Positions 39,354 to 51,183 of a stretch of 64,000 nt of DNA are shown piece after piece. The stretch is from Styela clava (taxonomy: Eukaryota > Chordata > Ascidiacea > Stolidobranchia > Styelidae). The translations under genes were made by a program, and so were the position numbers. Below the pieces are notes generated by a model. That model had not been told where the DNA came from. It searched no databases and worked only from the letters and a program-made list of their open reading frames with translations. Where the stretch lies: assembly GCF_964204865.1 (NCBI RefSeq), contig NC_135251.1:15190001-15254000 (forward strand), written 5' to 3'. Each line of letters opens with the position of its first letter. Positions within the stretch are counted from its first letter, which is position 1.

Positions 39354-41913
39354 TTAAATTGATTTTCTAAAATGACAAAATCGGAAATTATCGAAAAGAT
39401 CCTTGTAAGATTCCACCATCCAATCAGCATAGGATGTTCGAAATATAGAAGAATGTGAAGAATCAACTTCCAGCCAGATTGACCTGAAAGATGAACATTG
39501 TATTACCAAAAGTAGAGTAAACGTGAATGATTCTAATTACGACAATTTGACGATATCTTTGACAAAGTAATATGCAAGAAATCAAAGATGAAATCTGTCA
39601 TTTATAACATTACAGCAAGTCAACAAGTTTAAAGATGGATGATATAGCAATTAGCGATAATAGGTCAGGGGTGGGAAACTTCTCTAGTCGGCGGGCCAGA
39701 TGTGGGAAAATGAAGTTCTCGGCGGGCCGGATTATAACATGAACAGTATTCAATATCTTAATCACATAATTATTCGCTAACGCAAGTAAGAAAGTTATAA
39801 ATCGCGTTTAAAGTAAAGTTTGAACTTTACAAAAAATAGAGACCAAAAAACACATAATGAATTTATCATAATGTACTACAAGTGTAATAATGTAATAGCA
39901 TAATGTAATGTACAGTTAGCGGGCCGGTCAAAATCTCGTCGCGGGCTGGGCCGTATGTTGCCCACCCCTGCAATAAGTGTTGCATCTCTCAACCAGAACA
40001 GGAAATTAATGTGTGAATCCTGGCATTACAAGTTATGTAATACCGCTTAACAAACTTTTTGCAACCAACCAGATGATGATCAGGATGCTATTCCAACAAC
40101 AGTGTATTTACCCATTCTTTGTCAGCATATGTTTAGCCAATTCTAGAATTCCGTCTATGACGTCAAGGCCTTTATTTCCACCATGTAGTGCTATATTATC
40201 TTCATACCTTAAAAGAGTTTTTCAATCTTGTTAAATATAAAGTGGTTTCATTAACTCATACCGGTCTATTTAAATAATCTATCAATGGTATAAAAGCTTA
40301 CATTGATATTTCATCTGGAAGATTTTTCATATCCGATGTTGGTATGTAGGGTGGGTTGCTGACAATAATATCGAATGGTGCAAATTTTTCCAGCAGTATA
40401 CTTTTTGCAACACCACATTCAATGTGAAGTATCTGAAGCTAAAACAAACAGAAAGTTTACATCAGTGTAAAAAAATACCACACAGATTTGCTATAGTTTC
40501 TTAGGACATGCATATGACAACAACAACATCTAAACAGCATGTCAATATTTTTTTTTCAGAACAAAAGATTCTTGAACCTTCAGTACAGAATCAGCTTTGC
40601 TGTTTTTTGATTATTTAACCAAAACACTGACTCTGTTTCTTTTAACAACATTTTTACCACATATTGTGTTCTTTGAAATAAATTATTCCCAATACAGGCA
40701 CAATCAGAAGTTGACATTCAAAACCTGTGGCACTCAAAGTGAACAAACAAGGAAGTTGATGATAAATGTTTCAATACCTTAGTCAACATGTCTAAGTTCA
40801 ACAGTTTAGAATTTTCTTTTGATAACTGGACTGCATGAGAAGTTGCATCTATAGCAACAAATTTCACATTTTCATGTTTCAAGTTGTGCAGCAAGGATAA
40901 TGTGATAGCACCTGATCCGCATCCTATTTCAAGAATCTGAAAGCACAAAATTATCATATTGTGTGGAATCAGAAAAACCTTAGCCATTTAATAATATTAG
41001 TCACACAATTCATATATCCTCATTCACATAAAAATTCATTGTGCAATAAAAATATGCAAGAGGAAAGAGTAACTGAATAAATAGTAAGTAATTGAGGTAT
41101 CAGGTTCTATTTGAACATTCTTTCTAGGAAACCAAATACGGGAAATATTTCAAGAAGAAATAATACAAAAAGTACATACTTTCAAAGGTGAGTTTTTTGA
41201 ACCATGATTGTTTAGACGGCATTTGATGCATTGTAAAACATGTTTTACAAGTTCCTCAGTTTCTGGACGCGGAATGAATACAGGAGGTTTCATTTTTAAA
41301 TTAACTCCAAAGAAATCCCACTCTCCAAGGATGTATTGTATTGGCATTCGTTTTAATCTTTTTACACATAGATCATTAACATATGATATCTTTTCATGTG
41401 GTATAAGATTGTTCATGCAACTTTGCGGGACAAGTGAAATCTGTTATAAATAAATTTTTGACCATTTATATATAAAAAAAAAGCACCAGAATCTGATCAA
41501 AGTTTTATCTTTCATTGACAAAATTACAATCGCTTGCCCTGGGATATTAATAAATAGTTATTAAGATCATGTAATGAAACTGAATTTGAAAATCAATCTA
41601 ATATATTTACCACTTCATATAACTATATAAATAATTCAACAAATGTAACATGACTCACAGTTTTTTTGTTAAACAGATGAGCAAATATATATCCCGCGGA
41701 TTCTTCTGGTTCAAGAATGTCATCAGAAATAAATCGATTGTACCAGTATTTGTATAATTCATTATATGTTTGAGAACTGTTTCTGATGTCTGATGAAAAT
41801 CTATGAATCTGGAGCATATTTTCAACACGAGTCACTGACAGACACTCACCAAGCAATTTGTAAGAGTTCAATATTTGTTTTAAAATTGTAGTCATTCTCC
41901 CCACATTATTCAT
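39354..41913 (-). CDS. HEMK1: HEMK1-type release-factor glutamine methyltransferase
   Basis: Six minus-strand exons join in phase: 41913-41659 (ATG), 41440-41180, 40936-40778, 40432-40302, 40207-40112 and 39483-39354. They total 1032 nt and 343 residues, close to human HEMK1 (338). Seen: an N-terminal helical part; YILGEWDFFG and FIPRPETEELV; the AdoMet-binding loop ILEIGCGSGA at 173-182; the N5-glutamine methyltransferase signature NPPY at 251-254; YEDNIALHGG; and WLEVDSSHSS near the end. The enzyme methylates the Gln of the GGQ motif in release factors, and HEMK1 acts in mitochondria. The early residues are basic and hydrophobic, consistent with import. A TTTTTCGACTTAG just before the ATG looks like a splice acceptor, so a 5'-UTR intron is likely. 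Exon 4 could start six bases earlier without changing frame. An hAT MITE sits in the last intron. Confidence 0.92.
39666..39970. mobile_element. hAT-like MITE in the last HEMK1 intron
   Basis: The ends CAGGGGTGGGAAAC and GTTGCCCACCCCTG are inverted with one mismatch. GGCGGGCC and GCGGGCTGGGCC blocks lie inside. The flanks TAATAGGT and CAATAAGT agree at 6 of 8 bases. The element is 305 bp, non-coding and harmless to splicing as modelled. Confidence 0.75.
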
Positions 41914-42510
41914 ACTAAGTCGAAAAATAACAGACAAAAAAATTAACAGGTCAACATATACACCACAAATTATTATTTATAATAATAAAATTAACATTTC
42001 ATAACCACTACTGGGATAGAATGGAAAGCTATGCGGTTGTTGACAAAGTAATATGCAAGAAATCAAAGATGAAATCTGTCATGCAAAACAACCAATGCAA
42101 TTATAAAATCATAATACGCAATAGGTAAAGCTCATCTGATTTTCCATAGAGGAGAAAAAGTAGAAATAACAACACGTACTCCTAAACTGGATAGCCTCTA
42201 GTAAATCATCATACAAGAAGTGCCTTTTGAAATCGAATACGGTTTTAAAAAAAAAAATTCTGGGCATAGAATATGGACTCTCATATAATCTCTCTTCCCA
42301 TAATCATATTTTTAGATCATCCCACATCCATATTTACAGAATGTAGCATTGAAGCATCTAAATCTTTTGCACCTGAGTGGGTGAGTATGTGTGTACCATA
42401 TGTTATGTCTATCAGTTTTTCATTTCCAACGCGTTTGATATCAACTGAATACTTGATGTTCATCATCATTGCTTCATAAGGAACATATGAGGGTCAGGAT
42501 TTTATAGAGC

Positions 42511-43536
42511 CTATGTCCCATTCCCGTCTTTGTTTGGTGAAACAATGGTGGTGCTAATAACAAATTCTTCAACATTTGCCTCCATCACAGAATCGGCATC
42601 AGAATCCGGATCTGGAAAATAAAAATTACAACAACCCATTATGCTGTTATGTACGGAATAAAAAGAATATTGCATATATCAGAATTTAGAACTTCATTCA
42701 TAAAGTATTGCCAGATTCATCAAACTTTGGGGTATTGTTTGTTACATTCTTTGGGTTTTTATATGTTAAACTAACTCAAAGAAGGGTAAGCATTGCTCAT
42801 TGACTGCATAAAATTCCATGTTTATCAATTCATGTACCTTCAAAATCTGATCCAGAGTCTGAACTTTGTGTTGAATATTTCTTGACAGTATCTTGGAATT
42901 CAATATCATCATCATCTGAAGATGATCCCGTTTTTTTTCTTCTCTTATTTGATAGAAATGCCTGATATTCAGCAACTAATTCAGCTGTTGTTAATTGAGA
43001 TTTCAAAACTGATGTCCATTCCTAACACAAAAGAAAAACATTTCAAGTCACTTACAATCAAAGCAAATTTATTATCAATTCGGATAGTAGAGAATTTAAA
43101 GATTCAAATCAACAATTATAATTCATTAGAATATGTTCGATATGTCAAAAGTCTTAATAATCAGTAGAACCAGATTTGAATCCCTAATCCTGAGAGATTG
43201 ATACCCCGAATTCATTAAATTTTATAGCTAGAAAACCAACCAATAAACTGGCCTTTGTGTATTCGTAGAAACACTTTTAAAACATGGTTCAATTTACAAT
43301 AGATTTGATGTTCAATATATTTCAGGGAATGTATTCAAAATGGCAAATGATTAATGACATTGAATTTTGACAGCTATTTCATTTGGTTTCAACTGATGTT
43401 CTTAAATTAAATGTTTCACATTTATATTATTACTGGTTTCATGCTATGGTTGTATGTTGTTGTTGTGCAAATAAACTAGACACCTTTGATTGAACTTTTT
43501 CCACTGGGCTTGGACTGTCATTTTCCAGTCCCGTTA
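42511..43536 (-). CDS. acidic serine-rich protein, 3' exons only
   Basis: Three minus-strand exons join in phase: 43536-43484, 43021-42838 and 42611-42511 (TAG). Together they encode about 111 residues. The reading is TGLENDSPSPVEKVQSK, then EWTSVLKSQLTTAELVAEYQ, a basic cluster NKRRKK that could be a nuclear signal, the acidic run SSSDDDDIEF, then SSDSGSDFEDPDSDADS. The acidic clusters with Ser are typical casein kinase 2 targets in nuclear proteins. I do not recognise the family. The upstream exons must lie at higher coordinates, possibly beyond the nested transposons at 43.6-54 kb, which would then sit in an intron. Confidence 0.6.
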
Positions 43537-43599
43537 CTGTTTCACATTGAATACGAGTACCCGTAGATTGCATCCCATACGGTCGCTTACCCTATTACT

Positions 43600-43709
43600 C
43601 CTACAAAAGTCTTGATGGTGGAGGAAGCCACAACCGAACAGCGGTTGCGTGAACCACCTACCGTACTGCCTTACGGCGACAATGAGTCCAGTCCAGCAAT
43701 CCTCTTGCA
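43600..43709 (-). mobile_element. tRNA-derived SINE, part 1 (split by a hAT transposon)
   Basis: The sequence CGGTTGCGTGAACCACC to AGCAATCCTCTTGCA matches the middle of the SINE at 43,949-44,261. It stops at the left end of the hAT element. The final 8 bases CTCTTGCA are the target duplication, repeated at 52,938-52,945, after which SINE sequence (CATAAC) resumes only briefly. Confidence 0.75.
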
Positions 43710-43948
43710 CAGCGGTTCCCAACCTTTACCTGGGGGTCCTAGTGTGGTCGCGAAGGTCTTGCGAAACAGTAGAAAACTAAACAAAGCTTTAGGTTGCCAT
43801 TTTGGCTTTTTTCAAAAACGTTTGGCGTCAGAATTTCCGTTTGGCTTTTTGGCGTTTTTTTGGTTTTATTCAAGTCTATTCTAGTGTATATTATTAAAAT
43901 CATATAAAATACAATATTTAGTGTGTGACAACTGAATAATAGGATAGG

Positions 43949-44261
43949 ATTTACATATTTATCCCGGGGAAGAGGAAAGCCGATAAGACGGCTTATCCAT
44001 ATGGCGAACCAGGGCCTCTCGTCCGGTTACCATTCCAAGTCGGGTATGGGATTGGTTAAATTGTTTTGTTTTCAGAAGCATGGACTTGGTGGCGAAGGAA
44101 GCCGTAACCGACCAGCGGTTACGTGAACCACCCAACGACAGCGAGAAGCCCAGCAATCCTCTCGCACATAACCATCCCTGCATGGGATTCGAACCTGCGA
44201 ACCCACGCAGAGTAATTAGAGGTGCTGTGGCGAGCGTATTCCTAACGCTAAGCCACACCGC
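43949..44261 (-). mobile_element. tRNA-derived SINE, full-length copy
   Basis: On the minus strand it begins GCGGTGTGGCTTAGCG, an altered tRNA A-box region. It carries a perfect B box, GGTTCGAATCC, at 44195-44185. The body has AGCAATCCTC and CCAAGTCCATGC (complement), and it ends near CCCCGGGATAAATATGTAAAT. The length is 313 bp. RNA polymerase III would start at the tRNA-like end. Related copies are at 43,600, 46,490 (+), 48,430 and 53,195. Confidence 0.85.
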
Positions 44262-45813
44262 CTATTACCTGTACTTAGCTACTTAACATCAGGCTTTCCT
44301 GGAGCATCGATTCCCTTGTTTGTTACATTTACTCTTAACCATACCCAATAAGAAATAATTGCAGTTTCTGCAGCTGCTCAGACAGATGTTCAAGCAGGGT
44401 TGTAAACATTGCCTCGTTTTTATAGTTTTGCATGTTATTTGTCAGTTTTCAGCTCTGTTTCCAAAAAGTAGTTGTATAACTTAATTTTCATTATGCCTGA
44501 TATGGTTTATGCAACGACTAACATACCGGGTTTATGTGAGCTTTAGTTTAATTCTGCAATTGCAGTAATCCAAATTTAGTCTCACGAACGATGTGATTAA
44601 CTACGCTAAAATTACTGAATTAGATATTAGTGGTCCACCTGTGAGCGGCACAGGGTTAGATAATTTTTTAATAAAATTGATGGTTTATAAATTTAAAAAG
44701 TGAAAAAATGTTCTATAGTAAAGTACGATATAGGGAGAATTTTTTAAGGTATATCACAAGTTTAATTAGAGACATGTAGGTATATTACATACTGAAGCGG
44801 CACCCTGTATTGTATATATTGAATGGTGAAATAATTCTGTCCACTTGATATTTATTTCACCTTCTACAGTTCTATAGGAACTTTACTTTCTATTTGTGTG
44901 CCTCACTGATTGAGCTGATGACTCTACATCATCATCAGTACCGGTACGTTGCCAAGGGCTTAAAATCTGACAAATCATGGGGCTTTTGTACTTGGTAAAA
45001 TTGTTGGCTTATTTTGTGTCTTGATTTGGCTTTTTTTGATTGCTGGGATCTGGCAACCCTGGCTGTGGAACGCCGGGATTTGGTACCGAAGGGTTTAATC
45101 GTAGTAGTATATATTTACGGTTTAATCAACCCCGTGTAACTCCGGAAAATTCTCCCGATGTTGAATTCGCCGACACGCTTGACTTGGTGCTGACAGATTA
45201 TTATTGCTTCAAAATCATCGTGCGACTTCCTGCGTTTATCTGTGTTCTGACGGCGCTGTCTCGCGTCAAGATTAAAAGTAAGTGACTTATAAATATTCAA
45301 GTTAGTTGTGCACATGGAATATTACACGATAGAACTGATAGAATGCAGATTACAAAACAAAATAGAGGAACAATCAATGGAGTGGGAAGGCCCTAGGGAC
45401 CGGTTCAGCACTCGAAAGCACATTGACAGTAAGATTTTAAATTCACTTTGAAGCTCCCATGAGTAGATGTAGTCTAGTAGAGAGCCACTTTGAGCTACGA
45501 TTGTTCAGCATAAAAAAGAGTAAGTTGTAAATGTTCTTATAGGTACCCAATACAGTAATGATTTGTCAAGGAATGCAAATTTTGATAAGAGATATGTGTA
45601 TTTTCGGATCATAAAAAAGTTGCAGCGTGAGGATTTATGCTGTGTGATCAAAGCAGTAAGCAAGAATACAAATTAACTGATGGGTGATTGAAATTGTGAC
45701 GTCTGTATGAAAAACATAAATTAAACACACATATTTTAACTTCAATTAATTAGTGTTTTATGATGGAGTTCTACTGATCTTGATAACTTTTTCCCATACT
45801 CATTCTGTCATTG
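44262..45813. other. hAT interior, no gene recognised
   Basis: This stretch contains a 26-bp sequence at 45101-45126 (GTAGTAGTATATATTTACGG plus TTTAAT) that recurs exactly at 52397-52422. The open frames at 45,040-45,315 show no conserved domain. Confidence 0.45.
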
Positions 45814-46700
45814 TATAGAGGACTTGCACGGGTCACGTGACATTGTTACTAGACGGCAATAAAACAAAAACGTCCATTTGGCTCCTGTCAGTTGCAAGTC
45901 GGATTATACGTTTGCGTTTTGTTTGGCTGTTGAAAATGGTTATTTCGTTGTTCTGTTGGCTGTACGTATAGTATAGACAACGAAATGGATCTTCAGTAAT
46001 ATTCCACTGATTTCAAAAGATCCTGAACGTCGCGCAATGTGGATATCATCTATTGCCTATTGGCAGAACTGCTTGGTGTCAAGTCCAGAAGCCATCTTAC
46101 TTGTGTTTCACTGTTTGCGGACAGCACTTCGTTGATGGTGAGTGATAATGTGGTGATAGTGCGCCGTTATCAATTTCTTTAAATATTCACAAGCTCCCTC
46201 ATTTCAATGGAAAGCAGATGACAAACTACTGTTATCAGTAGCCCTAGGCGTGGGCCTACTTGACTTGTGTAAGACGGTAAGGAATTAATAATCAATAATC
46301 AACTACTGTTATTAGGAGGCCTACTTCCAGTTGCAGACTTGACTTGTGTAAGACAGTAAGGAATTAATAATCAATTGCTGTAAGGTATTGTTTCCCTGAT
46401 TAGCAGGTAATCTATTACTAAGTGTGAAAGGTTGAATAGATAACTAAAGTTTAACACCAGTGGTCATGCAAAAAATAACCAGAATTCGCCATCTAGGAAT
46501 ACGCTCGCCACCGCATCTCTGATCACCCTGGTAGTTTCACAGGTTTCAATCCCATGCGGGGATAGTTATGTGCTAGAGGATTGCAGCTCTACTCCCACCG
46601 AGGGTGGTTCACATGACCGCTGATCGGTTACGACCATTCCCCACCATCCAAGTCCATGCTTCTGAAAACAAATAACTGGCTCCCCCCAGATAAATCCTAT
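45814..46700 (+). repeat. inverted-repeat arm A with THAP-domain exon
   Basis: This is the inverted partner of 48,390-49,191. It includes KDPERRAMW followed by a frameshifted VFHCLRTALR version of the THAP CGQHF end, so this copy is damaged. A SINE copy in the plus orientation occupies about 46,490-46,690, with B-box-like GGTTTCAATCC. The arms share AGTCGGATTATACGTTTGCG and CTCCCTCATTTCAATGG. Confidence 0.75.
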
Positions 46701-46916
46701 CCTAATGGTGCTTGTACAACTGATGTCTTTTTATTGTCATTGGTAAAAAAGATATGCTACCCGGAATCAAATTCATTTACGACTAGTGGCTGTGGTGGGA
46801 TATGGACATAAATTTCACCTTCCTTGACCGTTAGATTTTATGAAAACTCTTATCTTACAGATATGGGTGCGACCATGGAATATATGGATGGCAAAGTATA
46901 AGTTGCAACAATACCA

Positions 46917-47167
46917 CAGTGGCACAAGACCTCAGCATGCGTGACTTGATAATACATCCTCAGTATCCATTTATTGATGCTTATCGTAATGACAAAGTAA
47001 CTTGTCATTACTGTGGATTGGTGGAGATAGAGTGTCCATTGTGCTTTAACGAAATCAACTTCAAGACGACCCTATCAAGAAAAAAAAATTGTTTCGGTGG
47101 GTCTGGTCGTGAAGGTTTCAGTCTAATGTTGGACACCGACACTACAACCAGTTACAGTTGCCAATGA
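46917..47167 (+). pseudogene. YqaJ-type nuclease fragment
   Basis: The open frame encodes IIHPQYPFIDAYRNDKVTCH then YCGLVEIECPLC. YqaJ-family viral recombinase/exonuclease proteins in animals read HP(E/Q)YPF(I/L)GASPDG..C.CC..G..EIKCP. The catalytic PDG is replaced by RND, and the Lys of EIK by Glu (EIE). Both are catalytic or metal-site positions, so this copy should be dead. It sits in the loop between the two THAP arms, as expected if they once formed one THAP-plus-YqaJ gene. Confidence 0.6.
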
Positions 47168-48389
47168 AACTTAAGCGAGGCGTAATATTGCGACTTTGTG
47201 ATCTGAAAGGAAATTCTGATGGGTAGCCGGCTAGCCGCAACCTTTTGTTTAAAGAATATTATGAGATACGACTTAAGAGTCTAAACTTTTATTTGAGAGG
47301 GGTATAACCCAAGCTAATTTGCAAATAGTATTCATGGTATTCATTTTAGAGTAATTATAAATTATATTTGAAAAATAAAGCACATCAAAAATGTATTTTT
47401 AAAAAACAATTGGTTTTATCTGCAGATACTAGGTTGATATTGAGATTGACCATTTCAATGCTTAATTTTCTTCAGTCAAAAGGCACACTTGATTCGCAAA
47501 AATTTGTGAATGCGCACAGTACACCAATTTGTCTAATGTTTTGATTCCATAGGCAGGAGGTTGTGGATCGGTGCTGCTTAGGATGGGATATTTTTGCCTC
47601 TAAATGCATATTACGTGTATTACATGTTTCACATGAATCCATCGTGCTCAGATTCGACTGTTTTCAAGGTCTGAAGGCTCCAACAGCCTTATTTTATGGG
47701 TACACAAGAGAATTTTCAGTGTGGCATGCATGGGTCAGTTGGAGTCACCAACCTCAAGATATCTATAAGCAAGGATAAGATAACCTGGGAGTAACATTCC
47801 ATAATTTAGAGTAAAAAATGTATCTGCCTCCACTGCCCTTTCAAATGGAAGATATGATGCCTCGGGGGTAATTTCTATCAAATATTTTACAGTATTATGG
47901 TTTTAGTGAAAAGGGGTGTAGACGGCTTTTTTTAAAGTGTGGTAGGTCTAGTCGAAAGACACATTAAATGTTTATGCTAACAACTGCGAATTAATATTGC
48001 AACGCATACAAGTTAACAGAATTTGTGGAAATGGTCCTGCCTTTTGCCTTTCTTCAAAATCCTCTTTTTTCTAACTATTCTCTTCTTTTACTGGGGATGG
48101 CGAAAATTCAAATATCAATGGGACATGTAAGCAGCTGATAATGGGTTATCTTCCCTTTCTCCTGAAAATAAATTACACACTAATCATCATTTGACAGTGC
48201 CAAGTTTGTGTATCAGATCAGTAATAAATTACCTGCTAACTAACAAAACAATCAGACAACACCTTCTGACCATTAATGAAGATTTCTTTCAAAACACAAC
48301 TATGCCTACCAATGTGGGTAGTTTTTAGGATAGAATTTATCTGTGGTTGGGGACAGATTGCAAGGTGCAACATCGTACGATTACCATTC

Positions 48390-49191
48390 TATGTCGGGAT
48401 TAGTTAGCCATTTATTTGTTTTAGAACTAGAAGCATGGACTTGATGGTGGGGGATGTCGTAATCGACCAGCGGTCATGTGAACCACCCTTAGTGGGAGGA
48501 GAGCTGCAATCCCCTCGCACATAACTATCCCCGCATGGGATTGGAACCTGTGAAACTCCCAGGGGGATCAGAGATGCGGTGGCGAGCGTATTCTCAGATA
48601 GAGAATTCAATTGAATTCTGGTTATTTTTTGCATTAGCACTGGCGTTAAACTTTAGTTATCTATTCAAATTTTCACACTTACTAATAGATTACCTGCTAA
48701 CTAGGGAAACAATACCTTATGGCAAATATTGATAAATACCTTACACGAGTCAAGTCTGCAAGTAGGCCTACGCCTAAGCCTACCAATAACAGTAGTTTGT
48801 CATCTGCTTTCCATTGAAATGAGGGAGCTTATGAATATTTAAAAAAATTGATAACGGCACATCATGACTCACCATCAACGAAGTGCTGTCCGCAAACAGT
48901 GAAACACGAGTAAGATGGCTTCTGGACTTGACACCAAACAGTCCTGCCAATAGATGATGTCCACATTGCGCGACGTTCCGGATCTTTTGAAAACAGTGGA
49001 ATATAGCTGAAGATCCATTTCGTTGTCCATACTATACGTACAGCCAGCGGAACAATACTAAATAACCATTTACAACAGCCAAACAAAACGGAAACGTATA
49101 ATCCGACTTGCAACTGACAGGAGCCAAATGGACGTTTTTGTTTTATTGCCGTCCAGTAACAAGGTCACGTGACCCGTGCAAGTCCTCTATA
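48390..49191 (-). repeat. inverted-repeat arm B with intact THAP-domain exon
   Basis: On the minus strand it reads SKDPERRAMWTSSIGRTVWC then SYSCFTVCGQHFVDGE and a GTGAGT splice donor. RxxMW and CGQHF are the THAP zinc-finger landmarks. It mirrors arm A over about 800 bp, SINE included (about 48,430-48,596, minus). The pair can form a long hairpin with a 1.7-kb loop. The first Cys pair of the zinc finger is not clear. Confidence 0.75.
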
Positions 49192-50950
49192 CAAAGTCAC
49201 CAGCTGCATATTACAACATAAGAGGTGTTTTACGTTTGCCATGATAATCCATTTTGCTTGATTTCAGGCTGGTACTAAATAGTTAGCCTTTCACATAAAT
49301 TGGATACCTATTATTGCTATTATCTAAACATGGCTTCAACATATATATATATATATTTATAATTTTAGATGTGTCAAAAAGTTTTGAATTATGTGTTTTT
49401 AAATTATTGATTTGTGATCAATAGCAATAACTTTTTTGCTACTGCAAAATCCACCACATTTGTCGAATGCATTAATATTTCTCCTGGAATTGTTACATTT
49501 TATTAATTCCAATTTGGTTTGTGGGGTATTCACATTTTTGTCTCAAATAATACTTTTTCAAAGTGGCTGTTATACTTATATATAAACACATACATGCTTA
49601 GATGGTAGACAAGGTTCAATCGTTGTGGGCAATTTATTTCAAAATATCGTAACTGAAATATAAATTTTTGCAGACGTCTCGAAACTCACTTTTGAAGAAT
49701 GATTTGCTGTCACCAGACGGGGTTTTGGCATGGAAACACATCTAGAGGGATTTTATGAAGATATGTCTGAAAAAAATATTTGAAACAGCCATGTAAACTT
49801 TCAGACCAACATGTTTAACTCAATAGCTTGATAAAAATGTCTGTTAAATATTAAGCACAGGTAGGCTATAGCACAAAGAATTGTTTTGGGTATTAATTCA
49901 TTTGTATTTTCTAATTAGATCCATCTCCTATTGAGCATTTAAATACTTGGATCATGATTATTATTTCTAAAATTACCAACAGTATTCAGGTCATTAATAA
50001 CAGATGAACCGGGGAAATTTTTCTTTGTAGGTTCTTCCTGCATCTGTTGCTAGGATTTCGGAGATGTCTGAATTTGAAGCAACGCCAAGTTTTGCAAACT
50101 GCAAAATACCTTTTTTGACACATGCGACAGCAGTACTGACGTGGCTTCCCTCAAAAACGGAAATCTACTACTACTCTCTGAAACATCTGGAGACAAAAGA
50201 CTGCAGTAGATCAGCTGAAATTTCATAAATTATTTTACACACTTGAAGTCTACAACAGGTGATTAGCTCAAGGATTTTTTAACAAAATAAATGCCATACA
50301 GCTACATGCAACACATTCTGTAGTCATATTTAAAAAACAACAACATTTCATTGCTTCTCCAGCGTATGAAGGGCTCCAAATACTGGTACCTTCAACATGT
50401 GATATACCATATTAGACCAAACATCTGTCAGACCCCCCTTTAAGTGTAAGATAAAAGTCTTCTAAATTGTTTTACTATATCATACATATAAATTTTTCCT
50501 GGCTTGAAACACTTTTTAGAGTTAGACCATCGAGACTATTATGAACTAACATTTACGATCAGACCTGCTAGGTGTTTTGGTCTAACTTGTCAATTAAAGA
50601 TTTCAGACCTCCCCCACCCCCCCTTCAAAATCTTCAGCAATGCCCGTAGGGCCTCACCTTAAATATTGAATGAATCGCCAAAAGATTTTCAGTTTAAAAG
50701 ATGCATATTTTGCAGTTCGCGGGGCTGGGAATCCATCGGTACTCCAGTTGATTGAAAAGCAGCAACTAAAAAGAAATATGTAGCAATCTCCACGTGATAG
50801 AACCTAAATTGCCTTTTTAATCCAGCTAAGAACCACTCCCAAAGCTTTAAAAAACATCAATACCACTATTAATATAACTCGATATTCAGTGTTTATTCAC
50901 ATTAGTAATTAAAATAATAATTTGTATTTCTATGGATTATTGAGAAAAAA
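49192..50950. other. hAT interior, no gene recognised
   Basis: AT-rich sequence with a short (TA)n run near 49,342. I see no transposase motif and no open frame of note here. Confidence 0.4.
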
Positions 50951-50953
50951 ACT

Positions 50954-51183
50954 TGGGTACTCCAGAAATACGTGTACCAAGATGACGGACAACGGAACAT
51001 AGTATGTGTACCAGGTTAGGCCATACTTTTAGGTACAAATACTACAAAACTCACTTGGTTAGTCCCTGAACTCGTAATGGAACTAAAATAAGGAAAAAGG
51101 AATAACATTTTGGCCTGACCCTAACGTGGTACACATACTACGTTCCGGTGTCCTCATTTCTTGGTACGCATACTTCAGGAGTA
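50954..51183. repeat. palindromic MITE family, copy 3
   Basis: The left end is TACTCCAGAAATACGTGTAC and the right end GTACGCATACTTCAGGAGTA; the inner halves match 3,290-3,530. The element is about 230 bp and lies inside the hAT transposon, so it is a later insertion than the transposon or came in with it. Confidence 0.6.

Noticed and set aside
44185-44195. tRNA gene suggested by the perfect B box
   Set aside because: The A-box region is altered, the cloverleaf cannot be formed and the unit recurs as a 313-bp SINE.
43534-44286. Open frames of 60-100 codons on both strands
   Set aside because: They are translated SINE sequence; the same frames recur at 53.2-53.5 kb.
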